Shown: positions 47,027 to 64,000 of the stretch, piece after piece | How the letters are laid out: each line of letters starts with the position of its first letter | Position numbering within the stretch: the first letter of the stretch is position 1 | Source of the DNA: Trichuris trichiura | Lineage: Eukaryota; Nematoda; Enoplea; Trichinellida; Trichuridae | Reading direction: 5' to 3' | DNA: 64,000 bases | Assembly: GCA_037903355.1 (NCBI GenBank) | Contig: JBAJFE010000027.1 | Span: forward strand, 186,001-250,000 | Position numbers and translations under genes: made by a program | Notes under the pieces: generated by a model | What the model saw: the letters and a program-made list of their open reading frames with translations, nothing else | The model's database searches: none | Told to the model about the DNA's origin: nothing

Positions 47027-47511
47027 CAGTATTTCTTAAGGCCAGGGTTGCTAGGGCCCCTTTGTGAACGCTTCCGACCCCCCCCCCCCCCAACTCTGAT
47101 TAGTCGATTTCGACTGCGCTGATTAGCCAGATGGGAGGACAGAGGGTAGCCCGGACGTCATAATATAAGTGCTGCACAAAGTTATGTGGGGAAGCGTTTA
47201 CCGGATATTGTGTCGAACACTTACTTTCTCACCTCTGAGCTGGCTCCCCCTCTCCCCGATCCTCCCTTCCAGGCAATCAGAATTGCGGTGCGCAACAGCG
47301 TGCAGCTTTCTCTGATGCAGAAAGGCACAATATCTGACACGCAGGGCATACTTTCCTGTGCACTTCAGCATGGTCACTCAGTTGGGGAATATGCCCCCCA
47401 CAGATCAAAGGCCCCTTCCCCAAAGGCTCCCTTGGTGGTTTGCCCCTCTCCCCGGGATTTCAAAAGGCCTTCCCACCCGATGGGGCATATGCCCTACCGT
47501 GAGAATCACTG
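47027..47511. mobile_element. Non-autonomous hAT element, 485 bp
   Basis: The ends cagtatttcttaaggcc and (inward) cagtgattctcacggtaggg, with C-rich runs behind each, match the termini of the 2069-4814 hAT element. The flanking octamers ctctgtac and ttctatac agree at six of eight positions. There is no transposase. Confidence 0.75.
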
Positions 47512-47568
47512 TTCTATACTGTTAAACAGCTGACATGTGACCGCTGATTCGTGCATGTTATTTCTCAG

Positions 47569-62519
<14,951 letters not shown>

Positions 62520-62546
62520 GATTCAAAAAATGTCCATTATTTTTTC

Positions 62547-63513
62547 GGGTCTAGTATGTTTCGCGGGCGCCGGAAGTGTAGCCGGCTTCTTCAAAGCGTT
62601 ATCTGCGAATCTACGGCGTAATAAATGGTTGTTATCGGCGCAACAGGACGGACGTTATCGTCAGGTTTAGTGAAAGGATGGAATTTAGCAGATGTGCATG
62701 CATTCAAGTTACGGGAAACACAATGGGGCCTGCAGGTGTTCAAGCTGAGACGTCGTCTAGGAATTCGTGAAAAACATCGCAGGTCAACTTTCCGAGCTGA
62801 GGCGTGCCTTGGTAGACAGGGTAAATCTCATTCTGCATTATGTCTGTCCGGGATCTAGTGACAACTTGCCATCGACAAGTGGAGGCACCGTAACGAGGCA
62901 TTGACGCCTTCTGCCTGATTAGGTACACCCGAGTGAACCCGTCGGATGCGCCTCCAGCGAAATCGACGCGTCGCCTTCGTCAGGTTGAGCGCCTGCGTTA
63001 GCAGTACGTATGCTTTTTCCCTTTTTGCGTTACTCATTGCTCGCTTGTTCAGTGATCGCTAAATAACGTTACTTTGTGCTATGCTTCTTGTCGTTTGCGC
63101 CACGGTCAAAACTGCAAAACCCAACAGCAGCAACGAACACGCGTAATGTTAAGGTTTAGGCTTAGGCTTAGTCTTAGGCTTAGGCTTAGGGTTAGGTTTA
63201 GGCTTAGGCTTAGGCTTAGGCTTAGGCTTAGGCTTAGGTTTAGGTTTAGGCTTAGGCTTAGGCTTAGGCTTAGGCTTAGGCTTAGGCAGGACAGGATGGC
63301 CGGCAGGGTTATAGGACCCACTTGGAAACAATTACCAGAACGGCCAACTGTTTCCAGATGTGCAGCGTTCCTTCGCTGATACGCATTGCTCGCGTGTGTA
63401 CACAGTGAACAATAGCTTAGGTCACCCATTGTTCAGGTGACGTAGTAATGATCACGTGACCGCCTTTGAAGTTGCCGCCTCTACGTCTGGCGCCAGCGAA
63501 ACATACAAGACCC
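62547..63513 (-). mobile_element. Copy 3 of the long-TIR DNA element, complete, with telomere-like array
   Basis: Flanked by an exact 8-bp duplication attttttc (62539-62546 and 63514-63521). Terminal inverted repeats begin GGGTCTAGTATGTTTCGC on the left and GGGTCTTGTATGTTTCGC inward from the right, and stay similar for about 50 bp through a shared ttcaaag block. Eight-base target duplications with long TIRs starting GGG would suit Merlin-, hAT- or MULE-like elements, but no transposase is available to decide. It lies just 27 bases after the stop codon of the NWD-like gene. Confidence 0.88.
63155..63287 (+). repeat. Interstitial TTAGGC (nematode telomere-type) array
   Basis: About 22 units of TTAGGC with a few variants (ttaggt, ttaggg, ttagtc), inside the long-TIR element. 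TTAGGC is the telomere unit of nematodes. The sister copy at 31238-32090 has only about three decayed units at the same place (31467-31486). Confidence 0.95.
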
Positions 63514-63521
63514 ATTTTTTC

Positions 63522-64000
63522 TTTTAAGTGCTGTTTATGGTAACGATTTTTTAGCTGTGAATTAAGTTGCACTGTAAGCTTGAAACCGAGGCAACCTGTG
63601 TTCGTGCCTCAATTATGTAGCTTCTTGTATGTGTGACTTTAAGGGAATGCTGCCACTGCTGCCATATCGCGTAGTCTAGAATGCTTTTAAACATGATTTG
63701 AACTTTGTTATACGTCAAGGTGACATTATTTTGCCTTTTTGGTGAATTTTCATGAAGAACCAGCGCTGTCTGTTTAATGATTTGGCAAAATTTGCTGACT
63801 GAATAATCGTCCCCAGTTGTTTTTGAATTTTTTTCAGAATTAAATTTCTTATTTATGTAGATAACAAGAATTGACGCGTTTGTATTACTGACCCCATTTT
63901 TAATGTCATTAGTAACTTAAAAATTTTTTTTTCTTCAAAGTTACCGGAGAGCGATTAGAGAACGTTCCTAAACTTGGGAATGCCAAAGTTATTTGCAAGA
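63522..64000. other. Unassigned window end
   Basis: A/T-rich sequence without a recognised gene or repeat. Confidence 0.4.

Noticed and set aside
63155..63287. True chromosome end or CRISPR-like array
   Set aside because: The repeat is flanked on both sides by transposon sequence with target duplications, so it is not a chromosome end; the unit is 6 bp without spacers, so it is not CRISPR.
63074..63429. Arg-Leu, Ser-Leu and Lys-Pro repeat 'proteins'
   Set aside because: All are frame translations of the TTAGGC array inside a transposon.

Overview
This is eukaryotic DNA, most likely from a nematode. Genes are split by very short introns (about 44-60 bp inside the EHD, NDUFA2 and MRPL43-like genes). 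Several start codons sit a few bases after a strong 3' splice acceptor, as at trans-spliced nematode genes. Two genes lie about 115 bp apart in the same direction, like a nematode operon. A 133-bp interstitial array of TTAGGC, the nematode telomere unit, lies near the right end. The dense repeat load and gene content would suit an enoplean (Trichuris/Trichinella-like) worm, but that is a guess.

Host genes, left to right: an intact EHD/RME-1 ATPase (5968-8903, +), converging on a REPS1-like EH-domain gene (9447-11352, -); NDUFA2 of complex I followed by an MRPL43-like ribosomal protein with the same fold (12675-13568, +); calcineurin B (14716-15624, -); an unrecognised small gene (16421-16926, -); the LRP chaperone MESD (21566-22084, +); a coiled-coil gene resembling the NCOA4/ARA70 domain (27522 to about 28907, +); an intronless SETMAR-like SET methyltransferase (35298-36041, -); an unrecognised multi-exon gene (about 36290-38600, -); and a large NACHT-WD40 (NWD-like) gene from 47569 to 62519 (+). 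Its roughly 10-kb intron holds repeats and two antisense genes: a single-pass membrane protein near 57 kb and a secreted cysteine-rich EGF-ended protein at 59161-60062.

Roughly a third to 40% of the window is mobile DNA, often nested. It includes a pogo-type element in two copies; two Tigger-like elements plus a MITE; a ZBED-like hAT and four non-autonomous hAT relatives; a Ty3/gypsy LTR element with its target duplication; two solo LTRs; a three-copy family with long inverted termini and 8-bp target duplications (one copy carries the TTAGGC array); and many Penelope-like (PLE) fragments.

The most striking system is the PLE family. Nine insertions of 51-753 bp, most of them tails or palindromes, are each bracketed by 13-16-bp target duplications. 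About a dozen hammerhead-ribozyme-like cores (CTGANGA ... GAAA) occur in PLE sequence, often as head-to-head pairs. GIY-YIG endonuclease C-termini identify the parent element. These look like non-autonomous, ribozyme-bearing, foldback PLE derivatives.
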